Source of the DNA: Kitasatospora herbaricolor
Lineage (GTDB): Bacteria > Actinomycetota > Actinomycetes > Streptomycetales > Streptomycetaceae
Length of the DNA: 64,000 nucleotides
Assembly (NCBI RefSeq): GCF_030813695.1
Contig: NZ_JAUSVA010000002.1
Span: 4,526,001 to 4,590,000, forward strand
Reading direction: 5' to 3'
The position numbers and the translations under genes were made by a program. Below the pieces are notes generated by a model. The model did no database searches, was not told the origin of the DNA, and was given only the letters and a program-made list of their open reading frames with translations. Each line of letters begins with the position of its first letter. Position 1 is the first letter of the stretch. Of this stretch, positions 36,711 through 45,394 are shown in pieces.

Positions 36711-37277
36711 ATGAGTATCGACCCGTCGTCCATCCCTTCGTTCGGCGTCCCGCAGGGCCCGCAGGGTGGTCAGCCCGGTCAGGGCCAGCCGGCCGGCCCG
36801 CCGCCGGTCGTGGTGCCCGACCAGGCCCTGGTGGCCCAGCTGCTCGACCAGATGCAGCTGAAGCACGTGGTCGACGAGGAGGGTGACCTCACCGCCCCCT
36901 GGGACGGGTTCCGCGTCTACTACATGTTCCGTGGCGAGCAGAAGGAGCTCTTCGCGGTCCGCGCCTTCTACGACCGTTCGTACCCGCTGGAGGACAAGGG
37001 CGAGATCCTCGACCTCATCGACGAGTGGAACCGCGAGACCCTCTGGCCGAAGGTCTACACCCACACGCACGAGGACGGCGTGGTCCGCCTGATCGGCGAG
37101 TCCCAGATGATCGTCGGCACCGGCGTGAACCTGGAGTACTTCGTGACCACCACCGCCAACTGGACCCAGGCCGCGGTCGGCTTCGAGCAGTGGATCGTCG
37201 AGCGCCTCGGCCTGCAGAAGGACATCGAGGGCGACGAGGGCACCCCCGAGGACGGCGCCCCCTCCGACGAGTCCTGA
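36711..37277 (+). CDS. YbjN-domain protein
   Basis: The 188-residue protein has a low-complexity Gly/Gln/Pro start (about 1-35), then a YbjN/type III secretion chaperone-like alpha-beta domain: LLDQMQLKHVVDEEGDL, FRVYYMFRG, then VYTHTHEDGVVRLIGE. An acidic tail follows. YbjN proteins are soluble and poorly understood; in streptomycetes they are common and conserved. ATG 36711 follows GAGGACC. A strong terminator ends the gene. Confidence 0.78.
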   Translation: MSIDPSSIPSFGVPQGPQGGQPGQGQPAGPPPVVVPDQALVAQLLDQMQLKHVVDEEGDLTAPWDGFRVYYMFRGEQKELFAVRAFYDRSYPLEDKGEILDLIDEWNRETLWPKVYTHTHEDGVVRLIGESQMIVGTGVNLEYFVTTTANWTQAAVGFEQWIVERLGLQKDIEGDEGTPEDGAPSDES

Positions 37278-37315
37278 GCCCCCTGCGCACGCGTCCCGCG
37301 GACCGTGCCGCTCGC

Positions 37316-37346
37316 ACGGCCCGCCCCCGGCCCGGGGGCGGGCCGT
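37316..37346 (+). terminator. Terminator after the YbjN gene
   Basis: A perfect 14-bp GC stem (37316-37329 with 37333-37346) with a 3-base loop. Confidence 0.8.
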
Positions 37347-37478
37347 CGTCGTACCCGGCGCCGGGCCGGCTCCCGGGCCCCGGGCCGCCGCCGTCCGCGG
37401 GGGACCCGCCGGGTGTACTTGTCCCGGGCCCGACGATGCCCGGAGGATGATCCCGACGACAAGCCAGGAGGAGCCGCA

Positions 37479-38648
37479 ATGGGTACCAGGCCGCTGCTGA
37501 ACCGCAGGCTGCAAGGCCTCGGCACGACGATCTTCGCCGAGATGTCCGCGCTGGCCACGGCCACCGGCTCGATCAACCTCGGCCAGGGGTTCCCCGACAC
37601 CGACGGGCCGCGCGAGATCGCCGAGGCCGCCGCCCGCGCCGTGCTGACCGGCCAGGGCAACCAGTACCCGCCCGGCCCCGGCATCCCCGAACTGCGGCAG
37701 GCCGTCGCCGAGCATCAGCAGCGCTTCCACGGCCTCGGCTACGACCCCGACACCGAGGTCCTGGTCACCGCCGGCGCCACCGAGGCCATCGCCGCCGCCC
37801 TGCTCGCCCTGCTGGAGCCCGGCGACGAGGTGATCGCCCTGGAGCCGTTCTACGACTCCTACGCCGCCTGCATCGCCATGGCCGGCGCCACCCGGGTGCC
37901 GCTCACCCTGCGCGCCCCCGCGTTCCGACCCGACCTGGACGAACTGCGCTCCCTGATCACCCCGCGCACCCGGCTGCTGCTGCTGAACACCCCGCACAAC
38001 CCGACCGGCACCGTCCTCACCCCCGACGAGCTGGCCGCGATCGCCGCCCTCGCCGTCGAGCACGACCTGCTGGTGGTGGCCGACGAGGTCTACGAGCACC
38101 TGGTCTTCGGCGGCGTGCACCACCCCATCGCCGCCCTGCCCGGCATGCGCGAGCGGACCGTCTCGATCTCCTCGGCCGGCAAGACCTTCTCCTTCACCGG
38201 CTGGAAGGTCGGCTGGGTCACCGCCTCCGCGCCGCTGGTGGCCGCCGTCCGCACCGCCAAGCAGTACCTCACCTACGTCAGCGCCGGCCCGTTCCAGTAC
38301 GCCGTCGCCGAGGCGCTGCGACTGCCGGACGAGTACTTCGCCGCCTTCCGGGCCGACCTGCTGCGCAAGCGGGACCTGCTCGCCGACGGGCTGGACGCGG
38401 CCGGGTTCCGGGTCTTCCGGCCCGAGGGCACGTACTTCATCACCACCGACATCACTCCCCTGGGCGAGAAGGACGGCCTGGAGTTCTGCCGCTCGCTGCC
38501 GGATCGCTGCGGCGTGGTGGCGATCCCCAACGTGGTCTTCTACGACGACACCGAGGCCGGCCGGAGCCTGGTCCGGTTCACCTTCTGCAAGAAGGACGAC
38601 GTCCTCGCGGAGGCGGTGGAACGGCTGCGGCGGCTGAGCCCCGCGTAG
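37479..38648 (+). CDS. Class I/II PLP aminotransferase (DapC/kynurenine aminotransferase type)
   Basis: ATG 37479 follows GGAGGAG; the protein has 389 residues. It shows INLGQGFPDTDGP near the start, NTPHNPTGTVL (about 167-177), VADEVYEHLVF and the PLP lysine in SSAGKTFSFTGWKVGW (about 230-245). This is the subgroup of N-succinyldiaminopimelate aminotransferase DapC and kynurenine/glutamine aminotransferases. A role in lysine or aromatic amino acid metabolism is likely. It converges on the aldo/keto reductase operon and is separated from it by a strong hairpin, so it is probably outside the clavam region. Confidence 0.85.
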   Translation: MGTRPLLNRRLQGLGTTIFAEMSALATATGSINLGQGFPDTDGPREIAEAAARAVLTGQGNQYPPGPGIPELRQAVAEHQQRFHGLGYDPDTEVLVTAGATEAIAAALLALLEPGDEVIALEPFYDSYAACIAMAGATRVPLTLRAPAFRPDLDELRSLITPRTRLLLLNTPHNPTGTVLTPDELAAIAALAVEHDLLVVADEVYEHLVFGGVHHPIAALPGMRERTVSISSAGKTFSFTGWKVGWVTASAPLVAAVRTAKQYLTYVSAGPFQYAVAEALRLPDEYFAAFRADLLRKRDLLADGLDAAGFRVFRPEGTYFITTDITPLGEKDGLEFCRSLPDRCGVVAIPNVVFYDDTEAGRSLVRFTFCKKDDVLAEAVERLRRLSPA

Positions 38649-38691
38649 CCGGACCTCGTAGGACCGCGCCCGCGTCCGGGCCGGCCGGGAC

Positions 38692-38731
38692 GCCCGCCAC
38701 GCCCCCGCCGGGGGTCGGGGGCGGGGCGGGC
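38692..38731. terminator. Bidirectional terminator at the left edge of the clavam region
   Basis: Two stacked perfect 7-bp stems (38692-38698/38725-38731 and 38701-38707/38716-38722) with a 2-base internal loop lie between convergent genes. Confidence 0.7.
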
Positions 38732-38747
38732 GGGTCGGTTGCCCGCC

Positions 38748-39746
38748 TCAGTTGCCCACCAGGGACATCAGGGCGGGCGGGTACCGGTCGCCGTGGACGC
38801 TGCCGGGGGCGGCCGCCTCCGCGATCAGGGCCAGCTCCTCGGCGGACAGCTCGACGCCGGCCGCCGCCAGGTTCTCCCGCAGGTGGGCGCGGCCGGCGGT
38901 GCCGGGGATCGGCACCACGTCCGGGCCCTGGTTCTGCAGCCAGGCCAGCGCGAGCTGGGCCAGCGTGACACCGTGCCGGCGGGCCGGTTCGCGCAGCGCC
39001 TCGACCACGGCCAGGTTGCGCCCGAGGTTGGTCCCGGTGAAGCGGGGCAGACCGCGCCGGAAGTCCTGCTCGTGGTCGAGGTCCGCGGCCGACCGGACCT
39101 GGCCGGCCAGGAAGCCGCGCCCCAGCGGGCAGCACGGGACGATGCCGATGCCGAGCTCCCGGCAGACCGGGACCACCTCCGCCTCGATCTCCCGGGCCCA
39201 GAGCGACCATTCGCTCTGCACCACGGCCACCGGGTGGACCGCGTGCGCGCGCCGGATCGTCTCGGCGGACATCTCGGAGAGCCCGATGTGGGCCACCTTG
39301 CCCTCGGCGACGAGTTCCGCCAGCGCGCCCATCGACTCCTCGATCGGCTCCCCGGGGTACGCCCAGTGCTTGTAGAGGATGTCGATGCGCTCGACCCCGA
39401 GCCGTTCCAGCGAGGCCTCGCAGCTGCGCCGGACGAACTCCCGGTCACCGCGTACGCCCAGGAAGGTCCCGTCGGGCGCCCGGTCCAGGCCGACCTTGGT
39501 GGCGATCAGCACCTCGTCCCGGCGGCCCGCGACGGCCCGGCCGACCAGCCGTTCGCCCGCGCCCATGCCGTGGATGGCGGCGGTGTCGAGCAGGGCGACC
39601 CCGCGGTCGATCGCCTCGTGCAGGGTGGCCATCGCCTCGGCGGGGTCGGCCCGGCCGTAGAACGAGGTCGTGCTGAGACAGCCCAGGCCCTGGGCGGCGA
39701 CCCGCAGCGGGCCGAGCCGCCGGGTCGGCAGCGGCGCGGGGGTCAT
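38748..39746 (-). CDS. Aldo/keto reductase (Cvm1-like position), altered catalytic tyrosine
   Basis: From ATG 39746 the protein has 332 residues with an aldo/keto reductase barrel: LDTAAIHGMGAGERLVG (53-69), IATKVG with Lys84, and YKHWAYPGEPIEESMGAL supplying the catalytic histidine. The usual catalytic tetrad is Asp-Tyr-Lys-His; here Asp54, Lys84 and His are present, but the Tyr position is His59. Its start overlaps the end of the aminotransferase gene by 4 nt. In S. clavuligerus, cvm1 (aldo/keto reductase) and cvm6 (aminotransferase) are needed for 5S clavams. The same enzyme pair here, in a region with cas and ceaS, suggests a similar late step. Orthology has not been tested. Confidence 0.8.
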   Translation of the reverse strand: MTPAPLPTRRLGPLRVAAQGLGCLSTTSFYGRADPAEAMATLHEAIDRGVALLDTAAIHGMGAGERLVGRAVAGRRDEVLIATKVGLDRAPDGTFLGVRGDREFVRRSCEASLERLGVERIDILYKHWAYPGEPIEESMGALAELVAEGKVAHIGLSEMSAETIRRAHAVHPVAVVQSEWSLWAREIEAEVVPVCRELGIGIVPCCPLGRGFLAGQVRSAADLDHEQDFRRGLPRFTGTNLGRNLAVVEALREPARRHGVTLAQLALAWLQNQGPDVVPIPGTAGRAHLRENLAAAGVELSAEELALIAEAAAPGSVHGDRYPPALMSLVGN

Positions 39747-41101
39747 CCGGCGCCTCCCGCCGCGACCTGTGCGAAGCACTCCTCCAGCACGTCGAGGGCG
39801 TCGTCGAGCAGGCCCTGCGGGATCACCAGCGGCGGCAGGAAGCGCAGTACGTTGCCGTAGGTCCCGACGGTCAGCAGGAAGACGCCCCGGGCGTGACAGG
39901 CCGCCACGATCCGCTGGGCCAGCTCCGGGGCCGGCTCGTCGGTGCCGGGGCGCACCAGCTCGACGCCGATCATCGCCCCGCGACCGCGGACCTCCCCGAT
40001 CACCTCGTGGCGGGACTGCAGGTCCTTGAGCCGCCCCAGCAGGGTCTGCTCGATCCGGCGGGCGGCACCGGCCAGGTCGTCCCGGCGCATCACACCGATC
40101 GAGGCGAGCGCGGCGGCGCAGGCCACCGGGTTGCCGCCGTAGGTGCCGCCGAAGCCGCCCGCCTGCACGGCGTCCATGATCTCCGCCCGCCCGGTGACGG
40201 CGGACAGCGGCAGCCCGCCGGCGATCCCCTTGGCGCTGGCCACCAGATCGGGCACCACGCCCTCGTGCTCGCTGGCGAACCAGGCGCCGGTGCGGCAGAA
40301 GCCGCTCTGGATCTCGTCCGCGACCAGCAGCGCGCCGTACTCGGCGCACCACCGGGCGATCTCCGGCAGGAACCCGGGCGCGGGCACGATGAACCCGCCC
40401 TCGCCGAGGATCGGTTCGAGGACGACGGCGGCCACGTTCTCCCCGCCGACCTGGCGCTCCAGCGCCTCCAGCGATCGGCGGGCGGCCTGCTCGCCGGTCT
40501 GCCCGGCCGGGTCCCGGAACGGGTAGGAGGCCGGGATCCGGTGGATCTCGGGGGTGAACGGGCCGAAGCCCTGCTTGAACGGGTTGTTCCGGGCGGTCAG
40601 GCCCAGGGTCAGGTTGGTGCGCCCGTGGTAGGCGTGGTCGAGCACCACGACGGCCGCCCGTCCGGTGGCCGCCCGGGCGACCTTGACGGCGTTCTCCACC
40701 GCCTCGGCCCCGGTGCTGAACAGCGCGGAGCGCTTCTCGTGGTCGCCGGGGGTGAGGTCGGCCAGCTCCTCGCAGACCGCCACGTACCCCTCGTACGGGG
40801 TGGCCAGGAAGCAGGTGTGGGTGAACTCGGACACCTGGCCACGGACCGCCGCCACCACGTCGGGCGCGGCGTTGCCGACCCCGGTGACGCCCAGGCCGGA
40901 ACAGAGGTCGACGAAGGTGTTCCCGTCGATGTCGTGCAGCAGGCCGGCCCCGGCGGCCCGGACGTAGACCGGCAGCGCGCTGCCGACCCCCCGGGCGACG
41001 GCCCTGTGGCGCCGCTCCTGGAGCTGCCGGGAACGCGGGCCGGGTACTTCGGTGACGACCTCGCGTCGCCCGGCCAGGTCATGTGCGCTGTTGACGGTCA
41101 C
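39743..41101 (-). CDS. Class III PLP aminotransferase (GabT-like; Cvm6-like position)
   Basis: The 452-residue protein is a full-length class III aminotransferase: STGAEAVENAVKVARA (about 129-144), DHAYHGRTNLTLG, the PLP aspartate motif LLVADEIQSGFCRTG, and the PLP-lysine motif ASAKGIAGGLPLSAV. Family members move the terminal amino group of gamma-aminobutyrate or similar compounds. In clavam producers a PLP aminotransferase (Cvm6) acts on the side-chain amine of clavaminic acid to give an aldehyde. This gene is coupled to the aldo/keto reductase and lies 60 bp after the molybdenum oxidase genes. Together these could convert amine to aldehyde to acid or alcohol. That pathway is inference. Confidence 0.83.
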   Translation of the reverse strand: MTVNSAHDLAGRREVVTEVPGPRSRQLQERRHRAVARGVGSALPVYVRAAGAGLLHDIDGNTFVDLCSGLGVTGVGNAAPDVVAAVRGQVSEFTHTCFLATPYEGYVAVCEELADLTPGDHEKRSALFSTGAEAVENAVKVARAATGRAAVVVLDHAYHGRTNLTLGLTARNNPFKQGFGPFTPEIHRIPASYPFRDPAGQTGEQAARRSLEALERQVGGENVAAVVLEPILGEGGFIVPAPGFLPEIARWCAEYGALLVADEIQSGFCRTGAWFASEHEGVVPDLVASAKGIAGGLPLSAVTGRAEIMDAVQAGGFGGTYGGNPVACAAALASIGVMRRDDLAGAARRIEQTLLGRLKDLQSRHEVIGEVRGRGAMIGVELVRPGTDEPAPELAQRIVAACHARGVFLLTVGTYGNVLRFLPPLVIPQGLLDDALDVLEECFAQVAAGGAG

Positions 41102-41161
41102 GAACCCTCCACTGTGCGGTGCGGTGGCGGCTGCGGCTGCCCGCAGCCGCCCGGTGGCTGT

Positions 41162-43333
41162 TCAGAAGGAGCGGACGACCCGGTCCGGCCGGATCGGCAG
41201 GGCCCGGTGGCGCACGCCGGTCGCGTGCCAGACCGCGTTCGCGATCGCCGCCGCGCCGCCCACGATGCCGATCTCGCCGATGCCCTTGATCCCGGTCGGG
41301 TCGTGGGTGTCCGGGTCGTCCACCCAGTCCGCCTCGACGAGCGGTACGTCGGCGCCGGCCGCGACGTGGTAGCCGGCCAGGTCGCCGTTGACCAGGGCGC
41401 CGGAGGCGGCGTCCCGGACGGCCTCCTCGTGCAGGGCCATGGAGAGCCCCCAGATCATGCCGCCGATCAACTGGCTCCGGGCGGTGAGCGGGTTGACGAT
41501 CCGGCCGGCCGCGAAGATCCCGAGCAGCCGGCGCACCCGCACCTCACCGGTCGCGACGTCGACCGCGACCTCCGCGAACTGCGCCCCGAAGGCGTGCCGC
41601 TCCCGCTGCCCCAGCGCGGCGACCGCCGCCGCGGTGTCGGTGCGTACGGTGATCCCCTCCGGCGGGACGGCGCCGCCGGCGGCGGCCAGCCGCTCGCGCA
41701 GGTCGGCGGCGGCCAGGTGGATCGCCAGCGCCCAGGACCGGGTGCCCATCGAGCCGCCGGCGATCATCGCCTGGCCGAAGTCGCTGTCCGCGATCCGGAC
41801 CCGGACCCGGTCCGGGGTCACTCCGAGCGCGTCGGCGGTCAGCTGGGCCAGTGCCGTCCGGGCCCCGGTCCCGATGTCGGCCGCGGCCATCCGCACCGTG
41901 AAGGTGCCGTCCGCGTCGGCGGTCATGGACGCGGTGGAGGGGGCGGCTCCCGCCGGGAAGGTCGCGGCGGCCGTCCCGGTGCCGATCAGCAGGTGCCCCT
42001 CCCGGCGGACCCCGGGCCGGGGGTCGCGGTCGGCCCAGCCGAAGCGCCTCGCCCCCTCCCGGTAGCAGGCGAGCAGGTTGCGGCTGCTGAAGGGCAGCCC
42101 GGAGACCGGGCCCACCGCGGGCTCGTTGCGCACCCGCAGCTCGACGGGGTCCAGGCCGCACCGCTCGGCCAGTTCGTCCATCGCACACTCCACCGCGAAC
42201 GCCCCCGGCGCCTCGCCCGGCCCGCGCATCCAGCGCGGGGTGGGCACGTCGAGCCGGACCGCGCGGTGGACGGTGCGGTGCGCGTCGGCGTCGTACATCA
42301 CCCGTCCGACACCGGCGCTCTGCTCGATGAACTCGTGGACCGTGGAGGTCAGGCAGAGCGCCTGGTGGTCGAAGGCGCGCAGCCGCCCGTCGGCGTCGGC
42401 GCCGAGCCGGACCCGCTGGACGGTGGGGCTGCGGTACCCGACCGTCGTGAACATCTGCCGCCGGGTCAGGACGACCCGGACCGGACGGTCGAGCACGGTC
42501 GCCGCCATGACGGCGAGCACCACCGGCGGACGGATCGTCCCCTTCGAGCCGAAGCCCCCGCCCACGTGCTCGGCCCGCACCCGGACCACCGCCGGGTCGA
42601 GTCCGAAGAGCGTCGCGAGGTCCTGCGCGATGTTGTACGGGCCCTGGGTGGAGTCGACCACGTCGAGCCGGCCGTCGGCCCAGCGGGCCACCGCGGCGTG
42701 CGGCTCCATCGCGTTGTGGTGCTCCTCCGGCGTGGTGTACTCCTCGTCCACGACGTACCGGGCGGCGGCGAGTCCGGCCTCGATGTCGCCCTTCTCGGTC
42801 TCCGCCGCCCAGGACGGCGAGTCCGCGGGGGTGTACACGTCGGGGCGGCCGGCGTGGAAGGACACGTCGTGCGGCTCCCGCTCGTACCGTACGGCCAGCG
42901 CCCCGGCGCCCGCCCGGGCCTGCTCCAGGGTCTCGGCGACCACCAGTGCCACCGGCCAGCCCTGGTGCGGCACACGGTCGTTCTGCAGGATCTGGATCAG
43001 CGGCTCCGGCCCGAACGCCGCCACCAGCTCGCGCATCCGCGGCGCGTTCCCGTGGTGCAGCACTGCCAGGACACCGGGCATCGCCAGCACGGGCGCGGAC
43101 TCGACGGCCACGATCCGGCCCCGGGCGACGGTCGAGCGGACCACCCAGCCGTGGGCGAGCCCGGCGTGCGCGACGTCGCCGGCGTAGCGGGCGGCACCGG
43201 TGACCTTCTCCCGGCCCTCCAGGCGGGTGAGCGGTGCGCCCACGGCCGGGGCGGGCGCGGCCGCACCGGCCACCGGCGAGGCGGGCACCGCCTGGACGGG
43301 CACGGGCGAGGCGGGCACGGGCGGCGCCGTCAT
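41162..43333 (-). CDS. Molybdenum aldehyde oxidoreductase, molybdopterin-binding large subunit (PaoC-like)
   Basis: The 723-residue protein has the xanthine oxidase/aldehyde oxidase fold: a first a/b hammerhead (LTRLEGREKVTGAARYAGD, about 35-53), the cofactor loop VGGGFGSKG (about 258-266), TGTAAATFPAGAAPS, and near the C-terminus GIKGIGEIGIVGGAAAIANA containing the active-site glutamate. It binds the molybdopterin cofactor and hydroxylates or oxidises the substrate, here most likely an aldehyde. It overlaps the FAD subunit gene by 4 nt. There is no signal peptide, so the enzyme is cytoplasmic, unlike E. coli PaoABC. No MocA/PaoD-type maturation gene is adjacent. Confidence 0.9.
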   Translation of the reverse strand: MTAPPVPASPVPVQAVPASPVAGAAAPAPAVGAPLTRLEGREKVTGAARYAGDVAHAGLAHGWVVRSTVARGRIVAVESAPVLAMPGVLAVLHHGNAPRMRELVAAFGPEPLIQILQNDRVPHQGWPVALVVAETLEQARAGAGALAVRYEREPHDVSFHAGRPDVYTPADSPSWAAETEKGDIEAGLAAARYVVDEEYTTPEEHHNAMEPHAAVARWADGRLDVVDSTQGPYNIAQDLATLFGLDPAVVRVRAEHVGGGFGSKGTIRPPVVLAVMAATVLDRPVRVVLTRRQMFTTVGYRSPTVQRVRLGADADGRLRAFDHQALCLTSTVHEFIEQSAGVGRVMYDADAHRTVHRAVRLDVPTPRWMRGPGEAPGAFAVECAMDELAERCGLDPVELRVRNEPAVGPVSGLPFSSRNLLACYREGARRFGWADRDPRPGVRREGHLLIGTGTAAATFPAGAAPSTASMTADADGTFTVRMAAADIGTGARTALAQLTADALGVTPDRVRVRIADSDFGQAMIAGGSMGTRSWALAIHLAAADLRERLAAAGGAVPPEGITVRTDTAAAVAALGQRERHAFGAQFAEVAVDVATGEVRVRRLLGIFAAGRIVNPLTARSQLIGGMIWGLSMALHEEAVRDAASGALVNGDLAGYHVAAGADVPLVEADWVDDPDTHDPTGIKGIGEIGIVGGAAAIANAVWHATGVRHRALPIRPDRVVRSF

Positions 43334-44322
43334 CGGGCGGCCTCCTCGGCGAGGCCGGTCAGGACGGCGACCACCAGGTTGCGGATCAGTGTCACCTTGT
43401 AGGCGTTGCCGGGCAGCGGTTCGGCGGCCTTCAGCTCGGCGTCGGCGGCGGCGCCGAAGGCCGCCGCGGTCGCCGGGCCGCCGATCAGCAGCTGCTCCGC
43501 GGCGCGGGCCCGCCAGGGCCGGGAGGCGACCGCGCCGAGGGCGAGCCGGGCGTCACGCACGACGCCCGCCCGGACGTCGAGGACGGCGGCGACCGAACCG
43601 AGGGCGAAGGCGAACGAGGCGCGCTCGCGCACCTTGCGGTAGCGGGAGGCGGCGCCGTCCGGGGCAGCCGGCAGGGTCACCCCGGTGATCAGGGCGCCGG
43701 GCGGCAGAGCCGTCTCCCGCTCGGGGGTGTCCCCGACCGGCCGGTAGAACGCGGCGACCGGCAGCTCGCCGGGCCCGTCCGGGGTCCGGTAGTCCACCAC
43801 GGCGTCGAAGGCGCTGAGCGCCACCGCCAGGTCCGAGGGATGGGTGGCCACGCAGTGCGGGGACGCCCCGAGGATCGCGTGGTTGCGGTGCTCGCCGGTC
43901 AGCGCCGGACAACCCGTACCGGGCACCCGCTTGTTGCACGGTCCGGCGAGGTCGGTGAAGTACCCGCAGCGGGTGCGCTGGAGCAGGTTGCCGCCGACCG
44001 TGGCCATGTTGCGCAGTTGGCCGGACGCGCCGGCGAGCACCGCCTGGGCCAGCGCCGGGTACCGGCGGCGCACCTCGGGGTGGGCCGCCAGGTCGCTGTT
44101 GGTGACGGTCGCGCCGATCCGCAGCGCGCCGTCCGGTCCGGTGCCGATCCGGTCCAGGGGCAGCCCCCGGACGTCCACCAGCAGTTCCGGCCGCTCGATG
44201 CCGGACTTCATCAGGTCGACCAGGTTGGTGCCCCCGCCGAGGTAGCGCGCGCCGGGCTCCGCCGCCAGCAGCGCGACCGCCTCGGACACGTCGCCCGCCC
44301 GCCGGTAGCCGAACTCCCTCAT
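43330..44322 (-). CDS. Aldehyde oxidoreductase FAD- and 4Fe-4S-binding subunit (PaoB-like)
   Basis: From ATG 44322 the protein has 330 residues. FAD contacts include YLGGGTNLVDLM (about 26-37) and NMATVGGNLLQRT (about 105-117). Directly after comes a cysteine-bearing insertion (CGYFTDLAGPC, then PGTGCPALTG and SPHCVATHPSD). This insertion is the mark of E. coli PaoB (YagS), where it holds a 4Fe-4S cluster absent from xanthine dehydrogenase and CO dehydrogenase FAD subunits. That places this trio with PaoABC-type aldehyde oxidoreductases. Both ends overlap neighbours by 4 nt. Confidence 0.88.
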   Translation of the reverse strand: MREFGYRRAGDVSEAVALLAAEPGARYLGGGTNLVDLMKSGIERPELLVDVRGLPLDRIGTGPDGALRIGATVTNSDLAAHPEVRRRYPALAQAVLAGASGQLRNMATVGGNLLQRTRCGYFTDLAGPCNKRVPGTGCPALTGEHRNHAILGASPHCVATHPSDLAVALSAFDAVVDYRTPDGPGELPVAAFYRPVGDTPERETALPPGALITGVTLPAAPDGAASRYRKVRERASFAFALGSVAAVLDVRAGVVRDARLALGAVASRPWRARAAEQLLIGGPATAAAFGAAADAELKAAEPLPGNAYKVTLIRNLVVAVLTGLAEEAAR

Positions 44323-44894
44323 GCCCTCGCCCCCGCACCGGCCGCCGCGGTGACCTCGACAGTCCCGGCCGCACCGGCCGCCCGGGCGACGGCCTCGACG
44401 ATCGACACGTACGCGCCGCAGCGGCACAGGTTGCCGCTCATCCGTTCCCGGATCTCCTCGGCGTCGAGCCGGGCCGGTGCCGCCTCGGGCCGCAGGTCGG
44501 CGGTCACGGCGCTCGGCCAGCCGGCGGCGTGTTCCTCGATCACGGCGACGGCCGAACAGATCTGCCCGGGGGTGCAGAACCCGCACTGGTAGCCGTCGAG
44601 GTCGAGGAAGGCCTGCTGCACCGGGTGCAGCCGGTCGCCGTCCGCCAGCCCCTCGACGGTGGTGACCGCCCTCCCCTGCACCGCCACCGCGAGCTGCAGG
44701 CAGGAGACGGCCCGGCGGCCGTCCAGCAGCACGGTGCAGGCGCCGCACTGCCCCTGGTCGCAGGCCTTCTTGGAGCCGGTCAGGCCGAGTTGCTCGCGCA
44801 GCGCGTCGAGCAGGGTCGTGCGGTGGTCGACGGACACGGTGTGCGTCCGGCCGTTGACGGCCAGCGTGACGGTGCTGGTGGTCGTCGGAGCCAT
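44319..44894 (-). CDS. Aldehyde oxidoreductase 2Fe-2S subunit (PaoA-like)
   Basis: ATG 44894 (GGGAGG upstream) gives 191 residues. The plant-type ferredoxin cluster site is CDQGQCGACTVLLDG, and the second, helical 2Fe-2S domain has CGFCTPGQI and NLCRCGAY. Electrons pass from the molybdenum centre through these clusters to FAD. Unlike PaoA it has no twin-arginine signal. This is the first gene of the operon reading 2Fe-2S, FAD, Mo, aminotransferase, aldo/keto reductase, so its promoter should lie in 44895-45394. Confidence 0.92.
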   Translation of the reverse strand: MAPTTTSTVTLAVNGRTHTVSVDHRTTLLDALREQLGLTGSKKACDQGQCGACTVLLDGRRAVSCLQLAVAVQGRAVTTVEGLADGDRLHPVQQAFLDLDGYQCGFCTPGQICSAVAVIEEHAAGWPSAVTADLRPEAAPARLDAEEIRERMSGNLCRCGAYVSIVEAVARAAGAAGTVEVTAAAGAGARA

Positions 44895-45394
44895 GCTCGG
44901 CCTCCCTCGGAGTGTGGGCCCGCCGCTCCGGGCCGGGGCGCGGGGCGGAAGCTGGGTGCGGGCGGCGGTGGTTGGGTTCGGCGGCGGGTGCGGGCGGCGG
45001 CCGACCGGACCGTTCCGGGGTGCCGGGGATCCGTCGGGGGACACCCACCGGGGGCAGCACGGAGCCGCGGCGGAAGGACGGACCGGGGGACCGGGAGCGA
45101 CCGGCCGTCGCTCGCCACGGGAGCGGTCGCCCACCGATCGTCCACCGTGCCGTCCCGTCCCGGAAGTGGCATCCGCTGTCCTAGATCGGACACGACAGAA
45201 CCTGGACAGCGGCCGAAGTCCGGTATCCGGGACGGGCATTGCGTCCACCCGAAACCGCCCCGCATGATCGGGCGGACCTGGTCCGCACGAGGCCCACGAC
45301 CCTGCGCGCCGGACACCCGCAGGACGGGCGGGCCCGAGGCGCGGAGCGCCCGGCGGGCCGCCGGCGCCACCCCTGACAGCCGAAGGCGAGAAGC
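44895..45394. promoter_or_regulatory. Divergent 500-bp regulatory region
   Basis: This region separates the aldehyde oxidoreductase operon (minus) from the OppA-like gene (plus). No coding frame is supported. TGTCC-N6-GGACA (45177-45192) is the clearest dyad and a candidate operator. The region is long for this genome and could hold more than one regulator site. Confidence 0.4.

Noticed and set aside
39893..43402. A 1169-codon open frame on the plus strand across the aminotransferase and molybdenum oxidase genes
   Set aside because: It is antisense to well-conserved enzyme genes, and its translation is low-complexity Arg/Gly/Pro/His-rich sequence typical of GC-driven shadow frames.
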